Origin: Baylisascaris procyonis
Lineage: Eukaryota; Nematoda; Chromadorea; Rhabditida; Ascarididae
Direction: 5' to 3'
Length of the DNA: 64,000 nucleotides
NCBI GenBank assembly: GCA_037389465.1
Contig: JAZARR010000059.1
Location: 7,587,001 to 7,651,000, forward strand
The notes under the pieces are model-generated. The model ran no database searches, was not told where the DNA came from, and saw only the letters and a program-made list of their open reading frames with translations. Shown here piece after piece: positions 25,598 to 36,400 of the stretch (position 1 is its first letter; each line of letters opens with the position of its first letter). Both the position numbers and the translations under genes were made by a program.

Positions 25598-28500
25598 GTA
25601 TGCCGGTGGGTTACTCTCACAAATCTTATGGAGATGTTGCCTTGAAAACGTGTATTTACCGCACTATGCGGCTAATACACACAACAAACAACAAAAACTT
25701 GGAAAATACGCTTGCTGTTTTATGCACAAGAAAACACTCTTAGAAGTTCGTTTTATAGAAGCAAGCATTATTTACTTCCCCAAGTAAAAAAAAAGAAATT
25801 AATATGTTCCAACGAAGAGCTTTCTACTCAAGCGAGCCTTCCAATCGAGCAAACGCGCCACCTGCAGTCGTCGAAATATTTCCTTATTAAGTAATGGCTT
25901 CCGCTTGACAAAAAGAGAACAGAAACATAATGTCTGTTTGTTTGTGGCACATCCAGAGGTCAGCCCTACGTGGCAGCTTACGTTATCGTAGTTCAACTAC
26001 AGTGATGTCATAACTCAAGAAATAAAAAATTGGCAGCGCATATAAAAAAGCATAAAAACAGCAAAAGATAATTTGAAAACAGTACGGAAACAGAATGCGG
26101 TATTCAGTGGCATCGTAAATTCAAACGACAATATGAAGGAAGCGTTAATCCTTTTCTGTTGCTCTTCCAGTCAAAATACCATTTCAGTAGCGCATTTTCG
26201 TTCTACATTAGACCTCCTTTTTTACCGCCTTCTCTACGACTTTCATATGATTCTATGCTCCCTCTTCGCTGTCCATGAGAGTCCGCATTCTCTGAGGCTC
26301 CTTTAATGACGAGAGTACTAAATACTATCTTATTAGTTATGCAGTTCTGCAAACTTATTTGCAAGACGCATTATAATGCCGTCACATTTTTGCGTGTGTC
26401 CATCTCTTTGTTTAGTAGTTTTGACTCGGAAACAACGAAGGTGAAGTTATGAAATTTATAATATCTTCCATAAGCTGACTTCTATATCAGCTCTGAAGTT
26501 AATCCACCATCTTCGAAAGGAGTTATCGCCCCAAAAGTCTAAAAATTGACATATGGGAGTGAGAAACGGCGGGTCGCTGAATATGCAGAAAAACGATTTT
26601 CCGACGATTTTTGCGAGCGACCGGTTCAACGAAAAATTTGGAGAATGATATGCACAACATGGTCGAAAATTCTCTTAGAACGTCCTCCGAAAAGCTCTCT
26701 GCAGTTGAAGGACATCGTGTGCTTTGGCATGCCTTAGAAATTGGGTTTAGGCAATGGGCCGACACTATGGGATATTATTGCAAAGTTGCTGGGGAATGTT
26801 AGGCGCATTTAACGTAATGCGTAGGAGATGATATGTCGTTTATCTTGAACCGGCCACGAAATTTCAGACAGAAAGGCAAACGCATGAGGTACTTTTGCAC
26901 AGTAAACCTATAGGTTAAGGGCGCTCGAAGTACTGAGTAGAGTAACCTAAATAATCTAGACTTCAGTCCTAGCTAGTCGCGAGATGTGAAGGCTATTTTT
27001 TGAGATGAGATAAGAGATTCAAGGGGTCCCGGAAGTGCTAGGATAATCCTTAAGGAATCTCATATTAAGGTGTATCTCTTCAGTCCTTGGTAAATCTAAT
27101 GGAGTGTTGCTTATTTTGATGAGCCCACAAACGAAGTTAAGGCAGTCGTCACTCACATAGACGCAAAGAATCTACAAATCTGAGACCTTCTCTCTATTGC
27201 AGAAAGAATAACAATTACTTAATCGCTTGATCACTGCAACATTCAGCTGCATCTTCGAAGAAATTACGGCTGTGGAGTATGCTTGCACTTTACAGTCATA
27301 ATTTTTTCGACCAATAATTAAAAGAGTTCTTTTCAGCATATTCGGACAACAAGGTGGAAGGTATAGCAATGCGTAGTATTCTTTATATAACAGACAAGGC
27401 GCTCAACTATCCTTTAGTGAACCAGTCACGGGGGATGGTGATCGACCAACTTCTGCGCTTCATGGGCTTCAGACCGGAACACCTTCGGCCAGATGCGCCG
27501 TCATACATCCAAGCACTTAGGTATGTATGCATTTTCAAATACCTATACGATGTGAACACCATGTCTACGATAGAAGTCATTCCATATTCGTTATGAAATT
27601 CTGCATTTGCCTCTTCACACCTTGTCATTCAGCTCACTTTGTGGAAAAGGCATTGGTCACAGTGCAAAGTCTTTTGAAAATCAAGAAGAATAAAGGCTGT
27701 ATGAAGACCTGAACTGCTAAAACAACACTGCTCTGAGCAACCACTGAAAGTAGTAAGACCTTTAAAACCTATAATCTCGTCCTAAGTCCGCCTTCACTTT
27801 GTTCTTATGCTGTAAGCACAGGGTCTTGGGAAGGGCAAGGACATTCCCTATTCCTTCCAAATCGTCCCTCCATTTCCCTATCCCTTTCTATTGCATATCG
27901 GCAAAACAACAAGCAAATAATATGAAAGGGAATTAATTTAGATGGAGCCATTCTCTTGAATATGCTGCTAAGCCGTTTTGTTGCTCAACAGGGTCAGAAC
28001 AGTTTCGACGCAGTCCACTTCAGACCACGTGCAAAAATTTGTGTTAACTTCGATTTCCAAAACTGAATATTCGCCTTCGAAGGAGGAAAGGGGGGGGGGA
28101 GTGAAATAGCCTGTCATTCCCTTATCGGGAAGGAGTGACTCTGAAACCTCGTTCCATATCAACTCCTTCCCTTCCTCGCGCCCATCGCTTTCTCGATCCC
28201 TCTCCTTAATGCACCCCTGATCAGAGTTGCAAGGGGAACCTAGCATACAGTCAAGCCTAAGCAAAAAAGGATAGCTACTCTGAATGAAATGTGCAAAACC
28301 TGGAAATAATGCGATAAAAGACGACCATTTAACAACACGAGGTTACCTTTTAACAGTTGACGAATCGACAAAACTCCTAGCACTCTGTGAAATACGATCG
28401 ATTTCGATTGACTCTAGATTCCGCAATGGCGTCTCCAAAGAATGCCCATTAGCATAATGCAATTGCTGGTCTTGTTTGTTAGAGGGCAACTTTGATCAAC

Positions 28501-30191
28501 CTTTACTGTTTGACCGCTGATCTCCACGGCCGAACATTTAAAAACTTCGATTGAAAAGCGCTACTCACCATGATGTAAACTGATTCCCAACAAAGTTGTC
28601 AAATCTAAATTTTATTCCATGTTCCATTCATTTATTACAGTTGTTAACGAAAAACCGCATCGCATTTCGTAACTTTGCTAGGGGAAACTCGAGCCCTAGA
28701 TGTGAATGGGCGGAAATTAACCTTTTTTAAAATAGTCTCCCAGAGAACAACGATCTAGTCAAAACTGCGAGCTCCCAAGAATTACAAAGGGACTATGGGC
28801 TTACTATACAATTGCCGTACAAAGCAATGGATACAACATGCGAATTATTGCATCCAGTATTTTCTCCTGTATTGGGCATTGATTGTATGTACAACTGCGA
28901 ATATACCGCACACTCAGTGGGGAATGGAGGAGACATGTAGAACGGAAGCGGAACACATTACACTGCCACCGAAAACTGATCCTACTGACGTCGAATGCAC
29001 GCCGGAAGATGCCAAACAAACGTTGCCACATAAAAGTGAATCGTTGGTAATTTATAGCACATTTTTGTAGTGCCTCGTTCCGGTTTTTCTTCTCGTCTCT
29101 AAAAGAACCTGGAACCGTAAACAGAACTCGAAAACCGCAATTCCGGGACCAGGTTTCCGATGCAGCAGTATTATGCACTTTGCGAAAACAGACTATGAGA
29201 ATGGTGAAGTATATAAACGGATATGTGAGTTGAAGGGAACAGGCTGTTTCGACTGCGCCTTCGTTTTTGAACACACAACTTCAGTGGCCTTTCGATCCCG
29301 AAAGCGTCACAATACCGGCCGAGGCACGGTATTTGTACCAGCTGACTCAGTATTGTTTGGCGAGGAACAACGCTGATATTGGTGCAGGACAACGTGCCGG
29401 TCTACTAACCAGGTTACAATATTAATCACGTTCGACATTTCAAAAAAACCTCTTGGTGAGACTTGGTGCCAACATCGCCCATATCTTTAAGGGAAACGGT
29501 CAAAGTGGAACCATTGTTGTCTTTGGTGAGCGCTGATGCACTCAGTGATGTGATGTCACTTATGGATTTAACACTACTTTGAGTGATTCTTAAAAGCATC
29601 AAATAGAACAGAACTCAGGTTCGGGGTGATGCAAAAAACGAATAAGGCAAACATCGGTCGCATTCGGATGAATAGGCTGCTGGGATGAGGAATGCAAATA
29701 TAACACTTTCCATACAAATTACACTAAATTGCAAGGTAGCAAGCTCGCTGATGCGTGGTCCAAAAAACTAATTATTGCTGTCAACATGGTTGCTATAAGC
29801 CAAAAGCGAAAGCAGTTGTGGTGGGGTGCGATGGGGTAGGGGGGGGGAGAGAACATTACTTAGCAAAATTGTTCTAAAAGAAAACTCGGTAACTGCTTTC
29901 AACAAAATATTCATTTATGTCTCTTATGAAGAGTAAAAATTTAAATGCGTTAACTGAAAATGGTCATATAAGCGCTGCTGTTCGTTGGTCATTCAATTAG
30001 TGATGACAGTGATGTTTGAAAAGCTTCAAAAATTGTGCATTCTTTCCAGGTGGGACGCCATCAAAATCAACAGCACCTATTGTCCAAGCCAAGTAGGTTA
30101 CGCTGATCCGCGATATGGACCGTGCGTAGTGCCACGACTGAATTTAGCCAATCAAGTAGACAAAGCGTCAGAAAGACTGCAACTTAAGTGA
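25409..30191 (+). CDS. Astacin-like (M12A) protein, degenerate active site
   Basis: Gene-level entry. Pieces in order: 25409-25597, 27337-27353, 27394-27520, about 29166-29373 and 30050-30191. They follow the astacin fold: N-terminal strand and helix with the first conserved Cys (IERRTCIKF), active-site helix region (GMVIDQLLRFMGFRPEHLRP), Met-turn region, a VFVPADSVLFGEEQR segment like the usual TIxPxD..xGQR, and the C-terminal WDAIKINSTYC. Active astacins have HExxHxxGFxHExxRxDRD and SxMHY. Here the three zinc His are absent and the Met-turn reads FVFEH, so it cannot bind zinc in the usual way. One disulphide pair (RRTC and STYC) is kept; both Cys of the other pair are missing. An in-frame TGA ends the fourth piece at 29374-29376 with no clear GT donor. 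The gene is either a pseudoprotease with an exon end I mis-set, or a decaying pseudogene. Its 5' end is not resolved. Confidence 0.6.
27337..27353 (+). CDS. Astacin-like gene, possible micro-exon or exon start
   Basis: After a clean TTTTCAG acceptor the frame reads IFGQQGGRYSNA and then stops. IFGQQGG resembles the astacin VGRxGG motif. The next homologous stretch, LNYPLVNQSRG, is in another frame. A 40-base intron (27354-27393, GTGGAA...AACAG) would restore phase. The alternative is a 1-base indel in a pseudogene. Confidence 0.35.
27394..27520 (+). CDS. Astacin-like gene, active-site-region exon
   Basis: Encodes KALNYPLVNQSRGMVID, then QLLRFMGFRPEHLRPDAPSY. The GF, HLRPD and Y positions align with astacin GFxHExxRxDRDxY. 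HExxH is DQLLR and the third His is Pro. It ends at a strong GTATGT donor in phase 2. The usual PGC cysteine just before this helix is also absent. Confidence 0.6.
29166..29373 (+). CDS. Astacin-like gene, Met-turn-region exon (3' limit unclear)
   Basis: Acceptor GCAG (or the next CAG) in phase 2. The frame reads MHFAKTDYENG..., then CFDCAFVFEHTTSVAF, then GTVFVPADSVLFGEEQR. FDCAFVFEHTTSVAF aligns with astacin YDYxSxMHYxxxAFS, but the Met and the Tyr zinc ligand are lost. A TGA follows at 29374-29376. No GT donor of the right phase lies between GEEQR and the stop. Confidence 0.45.
30050..30191 (+). CDS. Astacin-like gene, C-terminal exon
   Basis: After TTTCCAG the frame reads WDAIKINSTYCPSQVGYAD, matching the astacin C-terminal helix and last conserved Cys (xWDxxKINxxYC). 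It then runs about 36 residues to a stop. No EGF, CUB or ShK domain follows in this frame. An in-phase GTAGGT inside the exon could be a donor, so the gene may continue. Confidence 0.5.
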
Positions 30192-33050
30192 ACAGACTGG
30201 ATATACGAGCGTTGTGCCATCTATTGACCAAAGATTACCTCTAAGATACAAAAAGTTCCCATCATACGTTCAAATCTGCAACACCTCAAATAAAATTCTC
30301 TTCGCCTTATTAATTGCTCCTTTTTCAAATAAACAACTTGTAAAATTTCGCAGCATAAGATCGCGTCTCAGCGAAATTCCCTTCTCAGTAATAGCTGTCT
30401 CCCTCCCAAAAAGTTCGAAAAATGGCTTGTTTTGACAGGAGACGTTATACGCTGGCCCTATGACCTGCTGAAATCCTAGGGAAAAATGAAGCAGTTGGGT
30501 AAGTGTTAGGCTTCGTATAAACCCCAAAGATTCTGTTCGACGTAATAGAGCGTGCAGCGTTACAAAGGGATCTGCTGCCTAGCAGTGAATATTCCATAAC
30601 AGTAACGTGTGCATATGCGGCTGAGAAAACGCATCCGCTGATAAAGAACTCACACAGGCAGCAGTAAGAAGCGGATGAAATTAAAGGACATTGTTCGGAA
30701 TAAAAAACGCATATGCGCATAAAAACGACACGGAGTCTTTTTAGCCGACGACGATTCAGCCGTTTTTGGTCTGATCAAAGGTGAAATGCATACACTTTGC
30801 TCCTTTTACATAACGACGAAATACCCCACTTAACCTGGGGATGAAAAAGTTTCGTAAGTAAGTTAAACAACATACAAATACTCTTCCCTCTTCAAATTTG
30901 CGAGAAATTTAGCTGGTCGCTACTTTCGGACAGAACTGATTACAACAAACTGTGATAAGTTGAAAAGCTGCTACAGCTAGATTTCCTGCGCAGATAAATC
31001 AGACTTGTCACCAAAACTGTCACAATTTATAACGCTGATCAACGAGGATCCCTGCATGGATGCGCTAATGCCAAACGAGCACGGTGTTTACGCCCTTCAA
31101 CAAAATGGCGAACACTTGCAGTAAGGTCTTGATCCGATCACGACAGGTGCAGTCATAGCCATCGATCTCAACAGCGCCAACTACAATAAAAGCGCCCTCC
31201 ATTTTGAAAAGTTCGAAGTTATAAGGCGTAATTTTTCATGGCTTTTTCCTATTTCTTTACAGTATTGGTAACGTATATCACATACGATTTCAATACTGTT
31301 ACCTCGACGTTGTTCAATTAGACCAGAATGGAAAACCACCATTTTTGCGTAACACCACTCCTCCACTTCTGCCACACGCATAAAACGATAGAGATAGATC
31401 GTGGTAAGCCTTCGAGAAGAAACGTAAGCAGCAAAAAGCAGCAAGGAAGATTCGAAAGATTCTGGTTGCAAGATGTCTTGACGATATATTATGGGACCTA
31501 ATGGTCGCCAACTGATATAAAAATATCGAGTTGAGGAACTGAGCGAATCGACGGAAGTGCCGTAATTAGCGAGAACAGCAAAACGTTCTTAGTGGACTGG
31601 CATCGAGTAGTCTTTGAGAAATATATAAGACAGAATTCCTAAGTTTACAGGCAGCAGGATTAGTCATACCGCCCTGCTGGCACAAGGCAACTCATGTTTT
31701 CAGCTCTCCAGATAGCTCCATGGAGGAACGTTCCCAAGAACACAGATGGTCAGAAGTAAACCATAAACGTCATGAACGAACAACCATACCACATCTGAGA
31801 CAAACAGAATGCCTATATGTTAGTTCAGCTAATGCTTATGGAGATAGCACGAGGATTTTCAATAATTCGAGCAAAAGTCCCCTCAGTGACCACAGGAAAT
31901 GCCTTTGAGTGAGGACCGATTTGCCTCCAGGTTCCCCTCCTTCAAGGTGCGCGGCTTAGTGCCGCCAAGACAAATAGCCACCCACCACGCCAGCACAAGC
32001 GACATTCTAAACAGCTGAATCAACCAGACAAGGGATAAAGTTTTTTGTGCTCACTATGTGCTTTTCCGTTAACAGAATAGCATCGTTAACACAACTACCT
32101 TTAATGCTGACATTCCAGAATGCCTTTTTTCTACACAAACACAGCTGTTTCCTTGTAAATAGTCACTTTTTTCCGTTTCTTTTAGGTCGGAGATATTCTT
32201 TTAATGCATCCATCACCCTTCTGCACTATTACTTCGAACAAACTCCGATGGCTGTAACTTTTCAAGATTGTGTAGGGAGAGGGTTGTTTGGAACGATTTA
32301 ATTCAGGAGGCCCTTTTTTCTTCAAAAAATCTGATGGACTATAGCAACGGTATCCAACGCACAACAGTGCCTGCGTACGCACAACGGTAAATATACATAT
32401 AAATATGCATACGTATATACATACAGGCATTATATATATATATATATATATATGCAAATATAAATATTAATGTAAATATAAATTGATATAAAAACATACG
32501 TAAACGCAAATATAAATAGAAATAAGTATAAATGGAAAAATAAATAAAAATAAATGAATAAAACAAATAAATAAATAAATGTACAACAGGAAAATGTTAA
32601 CGTTTATTTATTCGCACATATCGAATATTCGTTTGCGAAACAAGAATACTGGTGAACGCATAAGACAATAAGTTGCAAAGTTAAAAAGCAATTTGATTCA
32701 GAAAATGAAAGTGAGACATATGTCATTCGTTCCTTACATCGACATCCATCAAATACTGCAGAATTCTTACGATTAGATCAATGAAGCATTTGTGGTCAGT
32801 CTGCGACAACAAGACAAATTAGCATACATAAAAGAGCAGCGCGAAAACTTGACACAACCGAAAAAAAGCTCGGAATACCATAAAACGCAAAATTCAATCT
32901 AGAAATCTTAGCGGCTGTAGCGAAATATTTGAATGAACTCGGGCCATGCAACGGAAAAAGAATCGCATAGTCACTCCGTCGACAATTCGATATTACCGCT
33001 TCAAAGGCTTCCAAAATAAAAGCTTGCTTTAACAAATAGCATCCTACTTC
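30192..33050. other. Non-coding interval
   Basis: No exon recognised between the astacin-like gene and the 3' end of the TEX264-like gene. Open frames are short and lack motifs. A low-complexity AT tract lies at its right end (separate entry). Confidence 0.4.
32388..32582. repeat. AT-rich low-complexity tract
   Basis: (TA)12 at about 32430-32453, flanked by degenerate AAATATAAAT/AAATAAATA-type units. It lies about 700 bases beyond the TEX264-like stop codon on that gene's 3' side. On the minus strand it contains AATAAA-like hexamers, but none is close enough to the stop for me to call a poly(A) site. Confidence 0.8.
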
Positions 33051-33098
33051 CTATATAATCTTTGTCAGATTTGTACATTCGTCCTTCTTGTGGCCCAC
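33051..33098 (-). CDS. Possible alternative last exon of the TEX264-like gene
   Basis: Preceded on the minus strand by ATCTCAG. The frame reads VGHKKDECTNLTKII and stops. The first seven residues are identical to the end of the main last exon because the DNA is duplicated. Joining from the GAG|GTGGGC inside the main last exon (after 33326) keeps phase 0 and replaces the stop by CTNLTKII. Use of this junction is inference. Confidence 0.3.
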   Translation of the reverse strand: MGHKKDECTNLTKII

Positions 33099-33105
33099 CT
33101 GAGAT
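33076..33105 (+). repeat. 30-bp direct repeat, copy A
   Basis: Matches 33303-33332 with one mismatch (25 bases identical, then G for C, then four more identical). On the minus strand this copy reads TCTCAG|GTGGGC where the other reads TCTGAG|GTGGGC. Confidence 0.95.
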
Positions 33106-33301
33106 GATTCCCCACCTCATCAATCACGAAGTTCCGCATATCTAGTCGTCAACCACACACCCCAAAAACGAGCATAATTTTGGTTTGTTAAGATAACCCA
33201 TTCACAAATATTGCAGTTCTTGCTCTGCGCCATCTACTAAAAACTGCGATTCTCATTTGTCGAAAAGCACTGATGCAACAACTGTCCATGAGAGGAAAGG
33301 G

Positions 33302-33463
33302 TCATTCGTCCTTCTTGTGGCCCACCTCAGATTCGTTGCCAGCATCACTCGCCGCCGTATCTTCCATATCATCGGGTTCGGGATCGCTGCAGCTCTCGCT
33401 TTCCACATCACTGTCCCATCTACGTCGGGCCAGCTTTGTTTCCAATACTTCCAAACTCATTAA
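33302..33463 (-). CDS. TEX264: TEX264-like gene, probable last exon (acidic tail)
   Basis: Acceptor CTTTATAG, phase 0. It encodes [19 protein letters not shown], then an acidic Ser-rich run ([20 protein letters not shown]), then [12 protein letters not shown] and a stop. Composition is like the disordered tail of TEX264. Assignment to this gene rests on strand, phase and position, because tails do not align. It could be the last exon of a separate minus-strand gene. Confidence 0.5.
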   Translation of the reverse strand, partial: LMSLEVLETKLARRRWDSDVESESCSDPEPDDMEDTAASDAGNESEVGHKKDE

Positions 33464-36400
33464 CTATAAAGATGTGTTTCGAAGAAACTATAGACGCTGC
33501 ACGATATACACTTTCAATAATTCCGACTTGTTCCCCTAAAAAAATCGATCACAAGTACAAATCTGAGGCAAAAACTTACCATTTCTTTTGTCCAACCGTC
33601 CACATTGTGCAATTGCCCAAAAATATGGGAAAATCATTCAACAAAAAGACGCGAAAGCGATGGTCAACAAAAACGATGCAGATAATGCTGTTATATGCCG
33701 GGAGTTAGGGCATAAGGTCGAAGTTAGGAAAAAGTGAGGAATAAAGAATTAAGCAAGAACACATTCCGTGGCGCAGAAACCACTCTGCCTATATCTCTCC
33801 AGTCGAAGCTATATTTGTCGGAAAGAAGGTGAACTGGATGCAATTAAAACTGGAACGTCCAGGTACGTCTATATTTTTTCCTTTGCGACAACTGATTAGC
33901 GAATTACGAGTGTTTCAACTTTTCGAGTGCTCTCCCCCCCCTTTCCTCTTACTAAAATCAGACCAGACCACACTGAAAATTAGCTTCAACCATGGGGCAA
34001 GGTGATCGAAAGTACCGCTGACTCGCCGACGGCAGTCAACACGACGGTAATCGATGTCAATAAGCGACCAACCAAAAAGCAAAGCACCGATGACAAAGAA
34101 GCCAAAAGCGATAAGCGACAGTGCGGTGCCACTTACTACATCAAAGACTGCTCGTATATCCCGCGCTTCCCACGGTTGCACTCAACTCGGAACCATCAAC
34201 CGCAAGAAAGGCCAATGCAGCTGCAGCCGAACCATGATGTCTGCCACAAATTTCGAAGCTTCAATCAGAGACAGTCGACGATTCCTTTACATCGCTCCAA
34301 TGAAGCAATCCCGTTCCGGCGATAAAGTGAAGCCAAACTGTGAAATTTTTGCGTTGTTCGTAGCCTGCGTAACAGTAACCTTACCGACTGCAGGGATATA
34401 AGTGAAATAAAGTTCACTTTTTAAAAAGGCACTCTTCTAATCGTTTCATAGGCACTTCGAAATTGGAATTTGACACCAACGACGCTTTTTTGCATAAGCA
34501 TGCAAAATAAGCAAACTGCAACCGAAAAGAAAAGAAAAAACTCGTAACACCACTCTCCCCCTGTCAAAGCCAATGAATTCATTCCAAGGTACTGTTTCTT
34601 AGACAGACCCAGCACCTAGGAATCGTAGCTTACGAATTGCATTTAATGATTTTTCTGCCTCTTCTCATCGTTACCCTCAACAAATTCCCTTTGTTCGTTG
34701 AACTTCCTTTTCAAATACATAAAGATTCATGCAGGACTGGTTATCTGTTCGATTTTTTTGTTGCATCTGGTGCACCAAACAACTTCCACAGTCATCACAG
34801 ATGCATTCGTTTCACTCTAGTATCCCCATCAATACTGAAATTTGCTTTGCATAAGCCAAATATGAAATCTAGGCAGAGTGTTGTCAGAAAGTTGCCTTAT
34901 GGAAAGTATAACAGAAACGAATTTAGACAGAGTGCTTTAACAAGCAGGTCGTTTGCTCTGCTCATACAAGCATTATTTGCTGGCATCAGCAGTAATCAAG
35001 CGTTCCAAAGAAAACTGACTAATTGCAGACAGATTTTTGTGGGTGAGAAATAAACGACTACTGGAAATGAAATGGATGCATTAACATTAGGACCTGTGAT
35101 TCTCTACATAACTCGTCATAGAATGACTACAAAGCGAGCAAACGGCACGGACCTCGTGCCCGCTGCTGACTAATTTCCTTTTGATCATCCAATATGCATA
35201 TAATACCCCGTTAAGAACTTGCTGTGCGAACAACGACCACGCTACAGCCTTACCTTGCTCGCCTTACAACCGTAAGTGAAATTCATTGTAGAAGGGTTCA
35301 ACGAAGTGTGATTGGATAAAAAAGGATTGATTCTGTAGCGACAAATTAAATCCTGCAAACGTATACGCACCTCTTGCAAGAAATATGCAGTTTTGCGGCC
35401 CCCCACGCATTTTTTGCTCTTTTTCCCTACATGAAACAGATAAGTTTTATAGCGTTTGTGAGGAACCGCATGGTCGGAATAAACGAAAGAACTATTGGCT
35501 TGCAGCATAAGCACTCCGAGAGAGGTGCATTGTGACTACGCAGTTTTATAAAAACCAATCAAAGTACTCATGGGATGTGTTCAACAAAAATAATGGATTT
35601 GCGAATAATTAGCAGATCCTATATGTGTTCCTTTTGCACAGGATGATTTGCTATCGGCCAAGTAGACCGACCACTGAAACGCCGATTGCATAAAACTCTG
35701 ACTGATAAGATAGCGACTGATATGGCATCGAAGTAATACCTCTCCAAAAAAATCTCACTTAAAGCTATATTTGCACAAGGTGAATGATGGCAAACTTCGT
35801 GGAACGTGGAATTCACAAGAGCAAAAAATCATGCGAGTTACCAATTTCTCCGAATGTGAACAAACATTTTACTGTAAACGTTAAGTCATATGAACAGAAA
35901 GTTGCTACTGCGAGCATTGTTCCTTTTCTAATTCATCAAACTCCATCACGCTTTCATTCATGCAACGATACACTCTAACTGAATATGAACTGTACCTATT
36001 TCGTTGGCTGTACAATACTAAACGAATTCGACGCAACAATAATACACAAACATTTGAAGCAAAGACAGCATATTATTGCTGGCACTTTCCCGAAGCTCCC
36101 TTGTATGAAAACCGACTTGATCCCCAATAGGTCCCAGGAAGCTAAGCATATCTATATCCCAGACTGATTGAGAGGAGTCTGAATAAACGCACAGGTAGCA
36201 GGCATCCAGTTTCAAAAAGGTGTGCACTGGTGAATTACTTATGCTTGCACATGAATGTTGTTGCATTAAGCGACCACTGCATGATAGCAGCCTTGATTAA
36301 GCAAAGTGAACAATGAAACAAGTTAGGTTCGAGCAGCAGCAGAAGCCTCTATATTGAACTCAATCTAAAGGTGACACTGTAACAGACAGTAACACTTTCT

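Noticed and set aside
28090..28099. G homopolymers here and near 29839, and the C run near 15571
   Set aside because: Simple homopolymers without neighbouring structure; likely neutral and error-prone.
28795..29070. Cys-containing plus-strand frame as an extra astacin exon
   Set aside because: ANIPHTQWGMEETCRTEA is protein-like, but exon phases join directly from 27520 to 29166 and I cannot align it to the astacin domain.
28804..29274. 156-codon minus-strand frame
   Set aside because: It is the shadow of the plus-strand astacin-like region, which has recognisable homology.
34637..35053. 138-codon plus-strand frame
   Set aside because: AT-rich codons, no domain, antisense to the TEX264-like intron; treated as chance.
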